A stretch of 64,000 nt of DNA from Kitasatospora sp. MMS16-BH015. GTDB lineage: Bacteria; Actinomycetota; Actinomycetes; Streptomycetales; Streptomycetaceae. The stretch is taken from the NCBI RefSeq assembly GCF_002943525.1, contig NZ_CP025394.1, positions 7,517,001-7,581,000 of the forward strand, given 5' to 3'. Below the pieces are notes generated by a model that ran no database searches, had not been told where the DNA came from, and was given only the letters and a program-made list of their open reading frames with translations. Position 1 is the stretch's first letter; each line of letters opens with the position of its first letter. Shown in pieces: positions 42,646-52,954 of the stretch. Position numbers and translations under genes: made by a program.

Positions 42646-42674
42646 CGGGCCCGGGGCCGGCCGCACCGGGCCCG
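42646..42674. terminator. Hairpin after the S66 peptidase gene
   Basis: 9-base perfect arms (CGGGCCCGG and its complement) with an 11-base loop, starting 3 bases after the stop. The rest of the 262-base spacer to the next gene (42675-42905) shows no other clear element. Confidence 0.5.
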
Positions 42675-42905
42675 AGTCGGCCGCGAATCGGCGGAGAGCC
42701 GGTGGGGCCCGTTCTCGAGCCCTCGTCTGCGGGGCGCGGGCGGACGGCGGGGGCCTGAAGACGGGCCCTGGGGCGAGATCCGGCCCGGCGTGGATCGGGC
42801 CCGCTCGGAGGCCGTAAGGTGACAGTCACGGGTCGTGGTGACGGACTGGCACCACACAGGGGCGGACGGACGTCGCGGGGCGGCGGGGCGGGGCGGTGAC
42901 CGGCG

Positions 42906-45218
42906 GTGGCTGACACGACTTCTTCCTCCGGGGGCGCCGGCTGGCTCTCGCCGCTGGAGGAGACCACTGTGCTGCCGCCGTTCGACGAGTCGGCGCTGGA
43001 GCGCACGGCGGTGCTGCCCCCGATAACCGACGGTCCGACGGCCCCCGGGGCGGACCCGTTCGCGATGACGGTGCGTAACCTCGACCCGTTCGGCGAGTCG
43101 GCCCTGGGCCTCCGGGAGCGCGTCGAACCGCCGGTGCCGGCGGACCCGTTCGCCGTCACCGTCCGCACCGCCACCCCGCCGCCGCAGCCCGTGGGCGCAC
43201 CGGTCGACATCCTGGGCGTACCGGCCGGCCCGCTCACCGCGCAGTCGGCCACCCCGCTCGGGGTGCCGACCACCCCACTCGGCGTGCCCGCGCAGCCGCT
43301 TGCCGTGCCGCCCCCGCCCGCGATGCCCCCCGCCGTCGGCGTGGCGGGCCCGGCGCACCCGTCGGCCGTACCGGCCCAGCCGCCCGCTCCGCCCCGGCAG
43401 CCGCCGCCCGGCGGCGGGTGGCCCGCCCCGCAACCGCTGCCCCCGCAACCGATGCCCTCACAACCGATGACCCCGCAACCGTTGACCCCTCAGTCGCTCT
43501 CCCCGTCACCGCTGTCCCCGCCACCCCTCGGCGCGCCACCGCCGGCCGGGTCGCCGCTCGCGAACCCGCCGGGCGTCCAGGCCACTCCGGGTGGGCAGGC
43601 GCCGCCGGCCGTGGTCGGTGGCGGTGCGCGCGGCCGGATCCTGGTGGTCGAGGGCGGGTACGGCGGCAGTGCCGGGCGTCGGCCGTGGGGGCGGGCCGGG
43701 GCCGGGCAGGCGCCCGTGCTGTCGGCCATGCTGGCCGCCGTCTCGCCGCAGATCCTGTTGGCCGCCGAGGCGGTGGACGCCGTCCACCTGCCCGGGGCGG
43801 CCGACCCGCAGAGCGTGCTGGCGCACCTGCGGGCCGCCTCTCGGCACGTCGGCCCGCTGGTGGTGCACCTCGGTGGCCACCTGGTGGCCGACCGGCGCGG
43901 CGAGCACCTCTACCTGACGCTGCGCGACTCCAAGCCCGGCACCGTCCGGCAGGACGGGCTGCCCTGGCAGGCCATCGCGGACGAGCTGCGCCACCGTTCA
44001 CCCGAGTGGGACACCCTGGTGATCGCCGACCTGAGCGCCGACCAGTCGGCCTGGCCGCAGGTGCAGAGCGCGATCTCGCCGCTGATGGACGGGGTGCCGC
44101 TCTGGGCCGCCGTCAGCCCCGACCCGGAGCAGATCGGCACCTTCACCCGCGCGTTGATCGAATCCCTCCACCGGGGCACCGCCGGAGCGGGCGAGGTGCT
44201 GGCGCCCGAGCAGTTGCGCGGGCAGGTGCACTCGGTGCTGCGCCCGGACGCGATCATCCTCTCCTCCTACCCCGCCGACCGGCCGGTGTTCCGAAACACC
44301 GCCCGGCGCGGCGAGGGCGTGATCGACCCGGAGACGCTGGCCGGTCCGCGCCCGGCGGCCGTCATGCCCAAGCCGCCGACCCGGGCCGTCCGCCCGCGCC
44401 CGGGCACCCCGAAGGTCCAGCTCGCCAAGGCCGCCGAACCGACCGCGGCTCCGGCCGCCCGTCCGCCGGTCACCCTGCTCAAGGCGGGCGTGCCGCCGAC
44501 CCCTCCCCGACCGGCCCGCCCGGTCTCGCTGCTCAAGTCCGGTGCGCAGCTAGCTGGTTCGCTGGTCGACCTGGCCAAGTCCGGCTCCCGGCCCGAGGAT
44601 CCGCTGGACGCCGCCGAGGCTGCCCTCGTTGCGGCCTCGGCCGGCCTGGGCGTCCCGCTGCCCGCCGCAGAGGCCGAGCCGGTCGCCGGTGGGGCGACGG
44701 GGGCCCGACCCAAGGTGCCGCTGTCGAAGTCCGGTCCGGGAACGCCTGATTCCGCCGCAGCGGAGACGACCGGGGCGGCCGAGGCGGACTACCGGGAGCG
44801 GGCCGGCCGGATCGTCGCCAGCGCCGAGGCCGGTGAGCACCAGCTGGCCGACGAACTGGCCCGCGAGCTGGAGGAGTTGGCCCTGGCCGCACACGGCCCG
44901 GTGGCCGCACCCGTGCTCCAGGCCCGCCAACTGCGGGCCCACGTCGCACGGTTGGCTGGCCGGACGGCGGCTGCGGCCGAGCTCTACCGCGAGGTCGCGC
45001 TGACCCTGCTCCGCTCCCACGGCCCCGAACACCCCGAGACCCAGCAGGCCGCCACCAATGCCGAGGCCTGCTGGCGGGCCGTCGAGGACCGCGCCGAGGC
45101 GATCCGGATCGCCCCGGAGATCATCGAACTCCGGGCCCACCTCCCGGGCCCCGACGGCCGCAAACTCCGTTCCTCCGAGCGCTACTTGAAGCAGCTGGTG
45201 GCCGCCCAGCAGAGCTAG
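42906..45218 (+). CDS. Large caspase-like pseudoenzyme with Pro-rich N-terminus and helical C-terminus
   Basis: 770 codons from GTG to the last residue. Residues 1-235 are disordered and Pro-rich, with repeated TVLPPF/TAVLPP and ADPFA.TVR blocks. Residues about 240-460 match the short protein at 15.3 kb: LPGAADPQSVLAHLRAA, LVVHLGGHLVADRRGEHLYLTLRD, DTLVIADLSADQSAW. The caspase His position is kept (GGH), but the Cys position (DCCxSG in active enzymes) reads ADLSAD, so catalysis is unlikely. Residues about 620-770 are helical and TPR-like (ELARELEELALAAHGP, AELYREVALTLLRSHGPEHPETQQAATNAE). A scaffold or signalling role is possible; function unknown. Confidence 0.6.
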   Translation: MADTTSSSGGAGWLSPLEETTVLPPFDESALERTAVLPPITDGPTAPGADPFAMTVRNLDPFGESALGLRERVEPPVPADPFAVTVRTATPPPQPVGAPVDILGVPAGPLTAQSATPLGVPTTPLGVPAQPLAVPPPPAMPPAVGVAGPAHPSAVPAQPPAPPRQPPPGGGWPAPQPLPPQPMPSQPMTPQPLTPQSLSPSPLSPPPLGAPPPAGSPLANPPGVQATPGGQAPPAVVGGGARGRILVVEGGYGGSAGRRPWGRAGAGQAPVLSAMLAAVSPQILLAAEAVDAVHLPGAADPQSVLAHLRAASRHVGPLVVHLGGHLVADRRGEHLYLTLRDSKPGTVRQDGLPWQAIADELRHRSPEWDTLVIADLSADQSAWPQVQSAISPLMDGVPLWAAVSPDPEQIGTFTRALIESLHRGTAGAGEVLAPEQLRGQVHSVLRPDAIILSSYPADRPVFRNTARRGEGVIDPETLAGPRPAAVMPKPPTRAVRPRPGTPKVQLAKAAEPTAAPAARPPVTLLKAGVPPTPPRPARPVSLLKSGAQLAGSLVDLAKSGSRPEDPLDAAEAALVAASAGLGVPLPAAEAEPVAGGATGARPKVPLSKSGPGTPDSAAAETTGAAEADYRERAGRIVASAEAGEHQLADELARELEELALAAHGPVAAPVLQARQLRAHVARLAGRTAAAAELYREVALTLLRSHGPEHPETQQAATNAEACWRAVEDRAEAIRIAPEIIELRAHLPGPDGRKLRSSERYLKQLVAAQQS

Positions 45219-45228
45219 CGGCCAGGCC

Positions 45229-45882
45229 CTAGACCAGCCCGAAGCGGGTGGCCAGTCGGTCGGCCAGGGCGGCGGCGGGGGTGCTGCCGTCGACGGTGAG
45301 GGTGTCGAGGCCCTGGTCGGCCGCCTGGCGGCGGATCTCCTCGTCCCAGAGGGCATCGCGCTCCAGGCGTCGGGTGAGCACGGACTCGGGGGCGTGGCTG
45401 CCCCAGGTGGCCCGGGCCCGGGCCGGGTCGGCGTAGCGGGTGGTGAGGGCCGCCTGGCGGAACTGCGGAGTGGGCAGCAGGAAGACGGCCTGCTCGGGGT
45501 GGTGCAGCAGGGGGCCCATGTGGGTGGGCAGGATGCCGAACCAGTCGACCAGGACGGGGCGGTCGCTCGGCAGGGCCAGTAGGTCCGCCACCAGGAATTC
45601 GGTGGTCTCGCCGTGCAGGCTCGGCATCGCCTCGAACACCTGCCGGGCGGTGCGGCCCTGCCACATCCCGCCCGAGCGGGCCTCGCGCAGGGCCGACAGG
45701 TGCGGGTGGTCCTGCGGGGTGCACCGGGTCAGCCAGTCGTGTTCGGCGCGGTCGCCCTCGTAGAGCGTGAGGTCGTGGCGGTCGGCGAGGAGTCGGGCCA
45801 GCGTGCTCTTGCCGGCGCCGGTGCCGCCGAGGAGCCAGCGGACGTGGGTGAGGAACGGGCGAGCTGGTGAGAGGGGAGGCAT
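45229..45882 (-). CDS. P-loop AAA/kinase-like ATPase
   Basis: 217 residues from ATG 45882. LLGGTGAGKSTLARLLAD (about 11-28) is a full Walker A. RPVLVDWFGILPTHM gives a possible Walker B Asp. The small size and early P-loop resemble nucleotide or sugar kinases (shikimate kinase/gluconate kinase-like) or uncharacterised AAA proteins. No membrane segment. It converges with the caspase-like gene (10 bases apart) and diverges from the GlxA-type regulator. The specific substrate is not apparent. Confidence 0.7.
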   Translation of the reverse strand: MPPLSPARPFLTHVRWLLGGTGAGKSTLARLLADRHDLTLYEGDRAEHDWLTRCTPQDHPHLSALREARSGGMWQGRTARQVFEAMPSLHGETTEFLVADLLALPSDRPVLVDWFGILPTHMGPLLHHPEQAVFLLPTPQFRQAALTTRYADPARARATWGSHAPESVLTRRLERDALWDEEIRRQAADQGLDTLTVDGSTPAAALADRLATRFGLV

Positions 45883-46038
45883 GCGAGAAATGGTCCCTGT
45901 CCAGGGCCGAAAATTGCAGTCTTGTTCTTGGGCGGCCGTCACGGTGAAGATGGAAGGGAGGGGGAGCCCCGAGGCGTGGCCCGATGTGACAGATCCTGGT
46001 CGTTGCGGCCGTGCCCGGTCGGGCGGAAGGATCAAGGC

Positions 46039-47037
46039 ATGCCCTCACCGCACCGTGTCGTGATCGTCGCCTTCCCCGGGATCGAACTGCTGGACGCCAC
46101 CGGGCCGGCCGAGGTGTTCTCGGTCGCCACCAGGGTGGCCGGCCCCGGCCGGCCGGGTTACCAGGTGCAGATCGCCACGCCCGACGGCGCACCGGTGGCC
46201 ACCTCCGCCGGGGTGCGGCTGATGGCCGATCTGTCCTTCGCGGAGGTGGCCGGCCCGATCGACACGCTGCTGGTGTCGGGGGCGATCGACCTGGTCGACG
46301 GCGTGGTGGAGCCGGTGATCGACCGGGCGGTCACCGAGTGGCTGCGGCAGGCGGCGCCCCGGGCCGGCCGGACCGGTTCGATCTGCGCGGGAGCCCATCT
46401 GCTGGCCGCCGCAGGGCTGTTGGACGGTCGCCCGGCCACCACGCACTGGCTCACCGCGGGCCGGTTGGCCGCCGAGCACCCGGCGGTGCGGGTGGACGCC
46501 GACCCGATCTTCATCCGAGACGGACGGGTCTGGACCTGCGCCGGGGTCACCTCGGGGCTGGACATGGCGCTGGCCATGGTCGCCGAGGACCACGGCCGGG
46601 AACTCGCCCTGGGCACGGCCCGGATGATGGTGATGTACGTCAAACGATCCGGCGGCCAGAGCCAGTTCAGCGTGCCGCTCTCGGTGCAGAGCAGCGCGGC
46701 GGAGGAGGGCGAGCGCCGCAACGGCGACCGGATCGACGAGCTGCGCCGCTGGATCGCCGAACACCCCGCCGAGGACCTGTCCCTGGAGGCCCTCTCGGCG
46801 CGCACCCACCTGAGCACCCGTCACCTCACCCGGCTGTTCCACCAGCGCACCGCCACCACCCCGGCCGCCTACGTGGAGGCCACCCGGCTGGAGGCGGCCC
46901 GCCGCCTGCTGGCCGACACCGGCCGCAGCCTGCCGGAGGTGGCCGCAGCGAGCGGCCTCGGCTCGGTGGAGACCCTGCACCGCGTCTTCCGCCGCCGCCT
47001 CGGCACCACTCCGGCCGAGTACCGCCGCCGCTTCTGA
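46039..47037 (+). CDS. GlxA family transcriptional regulator (DJ-1/PfpI + AraC)
   Basis: 332 residues. The N-terminal 200 residues are a DJ-1/PfpI domain (VVIVAFPGIELLDATGPAEVFSVA; nucleophile-elbow Cys116 in GSICAGAHLLAAAGLL). The C-terminal 100 are an AraC-type double helix-turn-helix (LSLEALSARTHLSTRHLTRLFHQRT, SLPEVAAASGLGSVETLHRVFRRRLGTTPAEYRRRF). Such regulators respond to small amines or other metabolites. The MBL hydrolase 111 bases downstream on the same strand is a likely target or operon partner. Confidence 0.9.
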   Translation: MPSPHRVVIVAFPGIELLDATGPAEVFSVATRVAGPGRPGYQVQIATPDGAPVATSAGVRLMADLSFAEVAGPIDTLLVSGAIDLVDGVVEPVIDRAVTEWLRQAAPRAGRTGSICAGAHLLAAAGLLDGRPATTHWLTAGRLAAEHPAVRVDADPIFIRDGRVWTCAGVTSGLDMALAMVAEDHGRELALGTARMMVMYVKRSGGQSQFSVPLSVQSSAAEEGERRNGDRIDELRRWIAEHPAEDLSLEALSARTHLSTRHLTRLFHQRTATTPAAYVEATRLEAARRLLADTGRSLPEVAAASGLGSVETLHRVFRRRLGTTPAEYRRRF

Positions 47038-47148
47038 GCCCCCGGCTCCCCCGCGCACCAGATCACCGGCGGCCCGCCGCACCCCGCCGCACCCCGCGCG
47101 CCGGCCGGGCTCCGCCCTGCCCTTTTCGCCCCCTCCGGAGGAGAACCC

Positions 47149-47889
47149 GTGTCCCGTACCAAGGTCGTCCCGATCCCGGTCATCGGCCGGCACACCGTCA
47201 ACGCCTACCTGCTGCTCGGCCGCCGACCGGTGGTGGTGGACGCCGGGATCCCCGGCAGCGGCCGGCGGATCCTCGACCAGGTGACCGCCCACGGGGTCGA
47301 CCCGGCCGACCTGGCGCTGATCGTGCTCACCCACGGCCACATCGACCACTTCGGCTCGGCCGCCGAACTGCACCGGCTCACCGGCGCGCCCGTGGCCGGC
47401 CACGTGGCCGACCTCGGGCCGTACCGTTCGGGCCGGGTCCGCGAACCGTACCTGCCCACCGGCCCGATGGGGCGGCTGATGGCCCGCCACCGGAAGCTGC
47501 ACGTGCGGGCCGAACCGGTGGAACCCACCGTGCTGGTCCGGGGCGAGACCGACCTCGCGGAGTACGGCGTGGCGGCCCGGATCATGCCCACGCCCGGGCA
47601 CACCGCCGGCTCGGTCTCCGTGCTCACCGAGGAGGGCGACCTGGTCGCCGGTGACCTGATCGCGGGCTCGTTCATGGGCCTCGTCCCCGGCCGGCCCGCC
47701 AACCCGCCGTTCCACGACGACCCCCGGCAGAACCTCGCCAGCCTGCGCCGGATGCTGGCCCTGCGCCCCACCAGCCTGCACGTGGGCCACGGCACCGGGC
47801 TGGACCCCGAGCGGGTGCGCCGCTGGGCCGAGCGCGAGCACGCTCACCTGGTCCGCCTGCACGCCGCCGGCCGCCTCACCAGCCGCTGA
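47149..47889 (+). CDS. MBL-fold metallo-hydrolase
   Basis: 246 residues from GTG 47149 with GGAGGAG 7 bases upstream. LIVLTHGHIDHFG (about 62-74) is the HxHxDH zinc motif. PTPGHTAGSVSVL, LVAGDLIAG and SLHVGHGTGLD give the other ligands, so the site is complete. The family includes glyoxalase II, lactonases and arylsulfatase-like enzymes; no specific substrate is evident. Downstream of the GlxA-type regulator. Confidence 0.88.
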   Translation: MSRTKVVPIPVIGRHTVNAYLLLGRRPVVVDAGIPGSGRRILDQVTAHGVDPADLALIVLTHGHIDHFGSAAELHRLTGAPVAGHVADLGPYRSGRVREPYLPTGPMGRLMARHRKLHVRAEPVEPTVLVRGETDLAEYGVAARIMPTPGHTAGSVSVLTEEGDLVAGDLIAGSFMGLVPGRPANPPFHDDPRQNLASLRRMLALRPTSLHVGHGTGLDPERVRRWAEREHAHLVRLHAAGRLTSR

Positions 47890-47900
47890 CTCCACGGGAC

Positions 47901-47941
47901 GGTGGAGCCCGGCGGGCTGCCCGGCTCCACCGCTGCGCGTG
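47901..47941. terminator. Bidirectional terminator between MBL and sedolisin genes
   Basis: 9-base arms (GGTGGAGCC at 47901-47909, complement at 47933-47941) in the 59-base gap between two convergent genes. The placement supports termination from both sides. Confidence 0.6.
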
Positions 47942-47948
47942 GCGCCGG

Positions 47949-49334
47949 CTACCGGCCGGCGAGCGCGTGGACGAACTTCGCGGCGTCGATGGTGCCGAGG
48001 CCCGAGGCGAGGTCGTAGCCCTTGCCGGCCTGCTCGCCGGTGACGCCGTTCCAGCCGTTGTCGCCGGTGGTCACGTCGATGATGCCGCTCCACTTGGCGG
48101 GGAGGTTGGCCAGGCCGTACATCCGCCAGTTGAGCTGGCCGAGGCGGTGGCCGGCCAGCTGGTCGGCGAGGGCGGTGATGCCCGAGAAGATCGGGGTGGA
48201 CTCGCTCGTGCCGCCGGTGAGGTGCCAGCCGGCCCGGGTCGGGTCGTAGGACTCGTACGTCCAGGCGGCGCCGTCCACCGCGGCGCTCATCGAGATGTCC
48301 GGGGTGCCGCGGTGGTTGCCGGTCACGCCCTGGACGCCCCACTGGTACCACGGGCGGTCGAAGACGGCGGAGGCGCCGCCGCCGGCCGCGCCGTAGGCGT
48401 CGTGCCAGACCTGGTCCGGGGCGGTGCGCTTGCCGTCGTTGTCCAGGGTCAGCTGGGTGCCGCCGACGGAGGTGACCAGCGGGTCGCTGGAGGGCCAGGA
48501 GTTGGCGGCGTACGGGTAGAGGTTGCCGTCGTTGTCGGGGTTGGTGATGCCGTCGTCGCCGGAGGCGGCGAGCACCGTCACGTTGTGGTCGGCCGCGGTC
48601 TGGAAGGCGTAGCGCAGGTCGGTGAGGGACTTGTGGTCGCCCTGGTCGAAGCCGGGGAAGGTGTTCTCGGTGGCGCCGAAGCTCTGCGAGATGACGTCGG
48701 CCCGGCCGGCCTTGATCAGGGCCTGCTCGGCGTCCATCATCTCGGGCAGGCCGGTGACGCCCTCGGTCTCGGCCACGGCCGTCTCGACCAGCACGATGTG
48801 GGCGTCCGGCGCGATGGCGTGCGCGTACTCGACGTCCAGGGTGGTCTCGCCCGCCCAGCCGGTCTGGGTGGAGTCGGTCGGGTCGAAGACGGGCACGTCG
48901 CCCCACTTGACCACCTCGACGTCGGTGTCGGGCAGGCCCCACTGGTGGTCGAAGGTCTCCAGGTCGTGCTGGATGCTCGGCGAGCCGTAGGAGTCCACGA
49001 TCACGATGGTGCGGCCCTTGCCGGTGACGCCCTGCCGGTAGAGCGGGTCCAGGTCGTAGGCCTTGCGGTACTGCAGCGGGGAGTAGCAGTGGATGCCCAG
49101 CTGCGCCACGCAGTCCGAGGTGGATATCGGGGCCAGCCGGGAGGTGGCGTCGATGTGCCCGGCCGAGGCGGGCCGGACGTGCACGGTGGGCACCCCGGCG
49201 CGGTGGGCGGCCGGCGCCGTGGACTGCGCGGTGACGCTCGCGCCGGTGAGGGCGGTGGCCCCGACGGCGAGCAGTGCCAGTGTGCGGGTGGACGGGGAGC
49301 GTCGGGTGCCCGCGGTGGCGGGGGAGAGGCCCAT
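47949..49334 (-). CDS. Secreted S53 (sedolisin-family) serine-carboxyl peptidase
   Basis: 461 residues from ATG 49334 (GGAG 4 bases upstream). Signal peptide about 1-40 (LALLAVGATALTGASVTA). The catalytic set is visible: Glu163 and Asp167 in GETTLDVEYAHA, an Asp in ASGDDGITNPD, and Ser in GGTSESTPIFSG (about residue 375). This is the sedolisin pattern, related to kumamolisin. The region between signal and enzyme (about 40-75) is too short for the usual large propeptide, as in the streptomycete branch of the family. Probably an extracellular peptidase acting at low pH. Confidence 0.85.
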   Translation of the reverse strand: MGLSPATAGTRRSPSTRTLALLAVGATALTGASVTAQSTAPAAHRAGVPTVHVRPASAGHIDATSRLAPISTSDCVAQLGIHCYSPLQYRKAYDLDPLYRQGVTGKGRTIVIVDSYGSPSIQHDLETFDHQWGLPDTDVEVVKWGDVPVFDPTDSTQTGWAGETTLDVEYAHAIAPDAHIVLVETAVAETEGVTGLPEMMDAEQALIKAGRADVISQSFGATENTFPGFDQGDHKSLTDLRYAFQTAADHNVTVLAASGDDGITNPDNDGNLYPYAANSWPSSDPLVTSVGGTQLTLDNDGKRTAPDQVWHDAYGAAGGGASAVFDRPWYQWGVQGVTGNHRGTPDISMSAAVDGAAWTYESYDPTRAGWHLTGGTSESTPIFSGITALADQLAGHRLGQLNWRMYGLANLPAKWSGIIDVTTGDNGWNGVTGEQAGKGYDLASGLGTIDAAKFVHALAGR

Positions 49335-49452
49335 GAGACTCCTTCGGGGGACAGAACCGATCGCGCGATCGGCCCCGTCATCCCACCGGCCCGGGCGCGA
49401 ACCCGCCATAGTCAGAACGGGGTCTGGCGGGATGGCCCGTCCCGGCCACCGG

Positions 49453-49485
49453 AACGGGTAATGGCCGCCCCAGCAACGGGTAATG
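49453..49485. promoter_or_regulatory. Direct repeat AACGGGTAATG upstream of the sedolisin gene
   Basis: Two perfect 11-base copies (49453-49463 and 49475-49485) spaced 22 bases, i.e. two helical turns, about 120-150 bases upstream of the peptidase start. This spacing suits a DNA-binding dimer or tandem monomers. The regulator is unknown. Confidence 0.45.
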
Positions 49486-49559
49486 ACCCTGCTGGGACGG
49501 CTACTTGACCTGCCGTCAATTCTTGATCGATGCTACCGCGGGCCGGGCCCGGGGTGCGG

Positions 49560-50318
49560 TCAGCGCGCCCCGCCGTTCACGTACAGCGTCTGTCCGCTCA
49601 CGTAGCTCGCGTCCTCGCTGACCAGGAAGGCCACCACCGAGGCGATCTCCTCCGGCTGGCCGACCCGGCGCAGGGGGGTGCGCTCGGCCACCTGCTCCTG
49701 GTGCTCGGCGGGGGTGGCGCCGACCCGCTCGGCGGTGGCCGCCGTCATCGAGGTGGCGATGTAACCCGGGGCCACCGCATTGACGTTGATGTTGAACGGA
49801 CCCAGCTCGATCGCCAGGGTGGCGGTCAGGCCCTGGATGCCGGCCTTGGCGGCGGCGTAGTTGGCCTGGCCCCGGTTGCCGAGGGCCGAGCGGGAGCTGA
49901 GCGAGACGATCTTGCCGTACTTCTGCTTCACCATGTACTGCTGCGCCACGTGGCTGCAGTTGTACGCGCTGGTCAGGTTGACCGTCAGCACCGAGTTCCA
50001 CTCGGCCGGCGACATCTTGAAGAAGAGGTTGTCGCGGGTGATCCCGGCGTTGTTCACCAGGATGTGCACCGCGCCCAACTCCTCGACCAGGGTGGCGAAG
50101 ACGGCCGCCACCGCGTCGTAGTCGGCCACGTCGCAGCCGTACGCGCGCGCGGTGCCGCCCTTGGCGGTGATCGCGTCCACGGTGGCCTGGGCCCGCTCGG
50201 CGGTGAGGTCGAGCACGGCCACGGCCGCGCCCTCCTCGGCGAGGCGCAGCGCGGTGGCCGCGCCGATGCCCTGGGCTGCGCCGGTGACCACGGCCACCTT
50301 GCCTGCGAAACGAGTCAT
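49560..50318 (-). CDS. SDR family 3-oxoacyl-ACP/CoA reductase (FabG-like)
   Basis: 252 residues. The classical SDR motifs are present: cofactor loop TGAAQGIGAA (about 12-21), NNAG at about 90, the catalytic Ser in SLSSRSALG, and YAAAK (Tyr-x-x-x-Lys). The C-terminus reads SEDASYVSGQTLYVNGGAR. It would interconvert 3-keto- and 3-hydroxyacyl thioesters with NAD(P)H. It is the last gene of the thiolase/acyl-CoA dehydrogenase group (47 bases after the thiolase), so fatty-acid degradation is the likely setting. Confidence 0.88.
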   Translation of the reverse strand: MTRFAGKVAVVTGAAQGIGAATALRLAEEGAAVAVLDLTAERAQATVDAITAKGGTARAYGCDVADYDAVAAVFATLVEELGAVHILVNNAGITRDNLFFKMSPAEWNSVLTVNLTSAYNCSHVAQQYMVKQKYGKIVSLSSRSALGNRGQANYAAAKAGIQGLTATLAIELGPFNINVNAVAPGYIATSMTAATAERVGATPAEHQEQVAERTPLRRVGQPEEIASVVAFLVSEDASYVSGQTLYVNGGAR

Positions 50319-50365
50319 GGTCCCTGTCTCCCTTGACAGTAGATAGCGTGCGAGTTGGAGGACGG

Positions 50366-51553
<1,188 letters not shown>

Positions 51554-51634
51554 GGTGGTGGGCTCCTCATCCAAGGGTGGTGCTCGATCCGAGGGTGGTG
51601 CCGGCACAGCGAGGGGTGGTGCTGGGCCGGCGGA

Positions 51635-52798
51635 CTACTGGAACGCGTTGACGCCGGTCAGGGCACGGCCGATCAGGAGCTTCTGGATCTGGCTGGTGCC
51701 CTCGTACAGGGTCATCACCCGGGCGTCGCGCAGGTACTTGCCGGCCGGGTACTCGTCGATGAAGCCGTAGCCGCCGAAGACCTGCAGCGCGTTGTTGGCC
51801 GCGCGGACGGCCGCCTCGCTGGCGAAGAGCTTGGCGGTGGAGGACTGGGTGGCGAACGGCAGCCCCCGGTCGATCAGGTCGGCCACCTGCCAGGTGAGCA
51901 GCCGGGCCGCCTCCACGTCCACCGAGATGTCGGCGAGCAGCTCCTGCACCAGCTGGTACGAGGCGATCGGCTTGCCGAACTGCTCGCGCTCCTTGGCGTA
52001 GCGGACGGCCGCCTCCAGGCTGGCCCGGGCGATGCCCACGCAGCCGGCCGCCACCGACATCCGGCCCTTGGCCAGGGCCGACATCGCCACGCCGAAGCCC
52101 TTGCCCTCCGCGCCGAGCCGGGCCGTGTCCGGCACCCGCACCCCGTCGAGGACCAGCTCGGCGGTGGCCTGGCCGCGCAGGCCGAGCTTGCCGTGGATCT
52201 CCCGGCGCTCGAACCCGGGGGTGTCGGTGGGCACCAGGAAGGCGGTGACGCCCTGGTGCCCGGGCCCGCCGGTGCGGGCGAAGACCAGGGCCACCTGGGC
52301 CCAGGTGCCGTTGGTGATGAACATCTTGCTGCCGGTGATCACCCAGTGGTCCCCGTCCCGCACGGCCCGGGTGGCGAGGTTGGCGGCGTCCGAGCCGGTG
52401 CCGGGCTCGGTGAGCGCGAAGCAGGCCAGCGCCTCGCCGGAGGTGAGCCGCGGCAGCCAGTACCGCTTCTGCTCCTCGGTGCCGTAGCCGTTGACCGACT
52501 TGCCGACCAGGCCGAGCGAGACGGAGACGATGCCGCGCACGGCCGAGTCGCCCCGGCCGAGCTCCTCCAGCACCAGGCAGTACGCGAGGTGGTCGCCGCC
52601 GCTGCCGCCGTACTCCTCGGGGATGGTCAGGCCGAGGAAGCCGAGCTTGCCCAGCTTGCCGATGATCGCGCGGTCCACGCTCTCGGCCCGGTCCCAGTCG
52701 GCGGCGAAGGGCACGATCTCGCGGTCGGTGAAGTCGGCGGCCAGCTCGCGCACGGCGGCCTGCTCCTCGGAGAGCTCAAGGTTCACGGCGGCGGACAC
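51635..52798 (-). CDS. Acyl-CoA dehydrogenase
   Basis: 387 residues from GTG 52798. Typical landmarks: FALTEPGTGSDAANLAT (FAD site, about 129-145), WVITGSKMFITNGTWAQ, the middle beta domain, and TLYEGTSQIQKLLIGRAL with the catalytic Glu. The short-chain/branched-chain acyl-CoA dehydrogenase layout is complete. It oxidises acyl-CoA to enoyl-CoA with FAD and an electron-transferring flavoprotein. First gene of the degradation set; its promoter holds a TetR-type operator candidate and faces the TetR gene. Confidence 0.92.
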   Translation of the reverse strand: MSAAVNLELSEEQAAVRELAADFTDREIVPFAADWDRAESVDRAIIGKLGKLGFLGLTIPEEYGGSGGDHLAYCLVLEELGRGDSAVRGIVSVSLGLVGKSVNGYGTEEQKRYWLPRLTSGEALACFALTEPGTGSDAANLATRAVRDGDHWVITGSKMFITNGTWAQVALVFARTGGPGHQGVTAFLVPTDTPGFERREIHGKLGLRGQATAELVLDGVRVPDTARLGAEGKGFGVAMSALAKGRMSVAAGCVGIARASLEAAVRYAKEREQFGKPIASYQLVQELLADISVDVEAARLLTWQVADLIDRGLPFATQSSTAKLFASEAAVRAANNALQVFGGYGFIDEYPAGKYLRDARVMTLYEGTSQIQKLLIGRALTGVNAFQ

Positions 52799-52825
52799 CT
52801 CGTCCCGGTAGGGGGTAGCCTCGAT

Positions 52826-52844
52826 AAACTAGCAGTGCAAGTTT
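52826..52844. promoter_or_regulatory. TetR-type operator candidate upstream of the acyl-CoA dehydrogenase
   Basis: AAACTAGC-AGT-GCAAGTTT: 19 bases, arms matching at 7 of 8 positions, 28 bases upstream of the acyl-CoA dehydrogenase start. It is AT-rich and in the region shared with the divergent TetR gene. A second, tandem 14-base direct repeat (ATGTCGATCAGT at 52897 and 52911) lies nearer the regulator gene. Confidence 0.6.
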
Positions 52845-52954
52845 TACGGTGACTGTAACCCCCAGCCGGGAGGGCAGGGAAGAGGGGCCTGCCAGAATGT
52901 CGATCAGTTGATGTCGATCAGTCCATATGACCGAGACCGAACGAGGAGGGGCCG

